From contig NC_091100.1 of NCBI RefSeq assembly GCF_024713975.1, forward strand, positions 18,310,001 to 18,374,000: 64,000 bases of DNA. The letters are read 5' to 3'. Position numbers and translations under genes: made by a program. Shown piece by piece: positions 48,346-64,000 of the stretch. Below the pieces are notes generated by a model, which worked only from the letters and a program-made list of their open reading frames with translations, ran no database searches and was not told the origin of the DNA. This DNA comes from Paralichthys olivaceus (lineage: Eukaryota > Chordata > Actinopteri > Pleuronectiformes > Paralichthyidae). The number at the start of each line of letters is the position of its first letter. Positions within the stretch are counted from its first letter, which is position 1.

Positions 48346-48420
48346 AGGTTCAGTGTGTAGGATTTAGTGGCATCTAGCTCTGGATATAACAACATATAGT
48401 ACTGTATGTGGACCACGTCA
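48346..48420. mobile_element. TTAA MITE, truncated copy 3
   Basis: TTAA (48342-48345) followed by AGGTTCAGTGTGTAGGATTT, matching the left end of copies 1 and 2; homology then fades and no right end is visible. Confidence 0.55.
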
Positions 48421-49078
48421 ATATGAAGTTTCCTGATCTTTTTTTATTCCTCTGTGCCAACTGGCATTATGTTTTCACGTTGTCCGTCCATTCATCCATT
48501 CATCCCATTCCTTCCAACACGATATCTCAAGATTGCCTTGAGGGAATTTCCTCAAATAAGGTACAAATATCCCTACTTAGGGATGAACTGATTACATTTT
48601 GATGGTCATTTTGGGACCTCACAAAGCAAATGTTTTGACATGTGAAAAAATATGTTGACATATGTACATGGAAACTGCACTAGTTACAGATCTTAACCAG
48701 TGCAACTAGTTCTTAATTTTACTTTAGAGATTCTAAGTGAGGAAGCAAATTCATGAGACAAAGTATTCAGGGAGTATTTATAGACACAGAGAAAAGTGAG
48801 ATTTTTGATAAACATTCGACAATAAATGCTGAAAATAGCTAAATAACTAAATATACCTGTATGTACACAGATGACCAGAATAGTTATTATGTAATTCGCA
48901 GTAAGATCATTTTTAAATTGTGAATAATACTTTCCATGCAGCCACCTTTCCCTTCCTTTAGTGTCAAACTAAAACAGCTGTAGACAACGGAGACTTTTTG
49001 ATGCACTTAAACTTCTGAGCAGACTCCTCCAGCTCCTGCTGACTGAGTCCAAGTTTGAGTGAGCAACATCTGTTTCCT

Positions 49079-64000
<14,922 letters not shown>

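Larger units (their letters stand above)
46219..49078. other. Intergenic: tmed1 to dnm2 (convergent 3' ends)
   Basis: AATAAA at 47065-47070 may end tmed1. Repeats seen are a dispersed 'gaggttatgttgtcattgc' copy (47568-47770), a 'ggtttgtacttatatagcac' repeat (48010-48140), a truncated TTAA MITE (48346-) and an inverted 'aacacgatatctcaaga' repeat (48478-48600). No coding exon seen other than the candidate dnm2 exon at 49079-49118. Confidence 0.5.

Overview
This is vertebrate nuclear DNA, almost certainly from a ray-finned (teleost) fish. The genes are split into short exons with GT-AG (occasionally GC-AG) introns. The proteins are clear orthologues of human chromosome 19p13 genes. The non-coding DNA is full of CA/TG microsatellites, tRNA-derived SINEs and small DNA transposons of the type common in teleosts. 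Gene models were built by hand from reading frame, splice sites and protein families recalled from memory; no alignment was run. Every model keeps frame through all its exons.

Layout. (1) 1238-16675, plus: adgrl1 (latrophilin 1), 23 coding exons including a 15-nt microexon, lacking only the 5' signal-peptide exon, with an enlarged cytoplasmic tail that carries a 24-residue tandem repeat. (2) 19541-25764, minus: a six-exon phospholipid phosphatase of the PLPP2/PLPP3 group with all three catalytic motifs. (3) 31852-32903, plus: a small three-exon TNF-superfamily ligand, perhaps CD70/TNFSF9-like. (4) 37212-40369, minus: tnfsf14 (LIGHT), convergent with the previous gene. (5) 42285-46218, plus: tmed1, a p24 cargo receptor. 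(6) 49079-64000, minus: dnm2 (dynamin 2), complete except for the first ~58 residues, with mutually exclusive exons 10a/10b, a 12-nt microexon, two GC-AG introns and a candidate alternative last exon.

The convergent tmed1-dnm2 pair and the TNF-ligand pair match gene neighbourhoods of human 19p13.2 and 19p13.3, and adgrl1 is a 19p13.1 gene, so the window is a rearranged piece of that ancestral block. The genes do not form one pathway. Two encode membrane-traffic proteins (tmed1, dnm2), two encode immune ligands, one an adhesion GPCR and one a lipid phosphatase.

I see no previously undescribed multi-gene system. The most unusual items are the repeat expansion in the latrophilin tail, the concentration of alternative-splicing structures in dnm2 (including a second proline-rich C-terminal exon), and several related families of small transposons. 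Between genes I see only repeats, microsatellites and unremarkable sequence.
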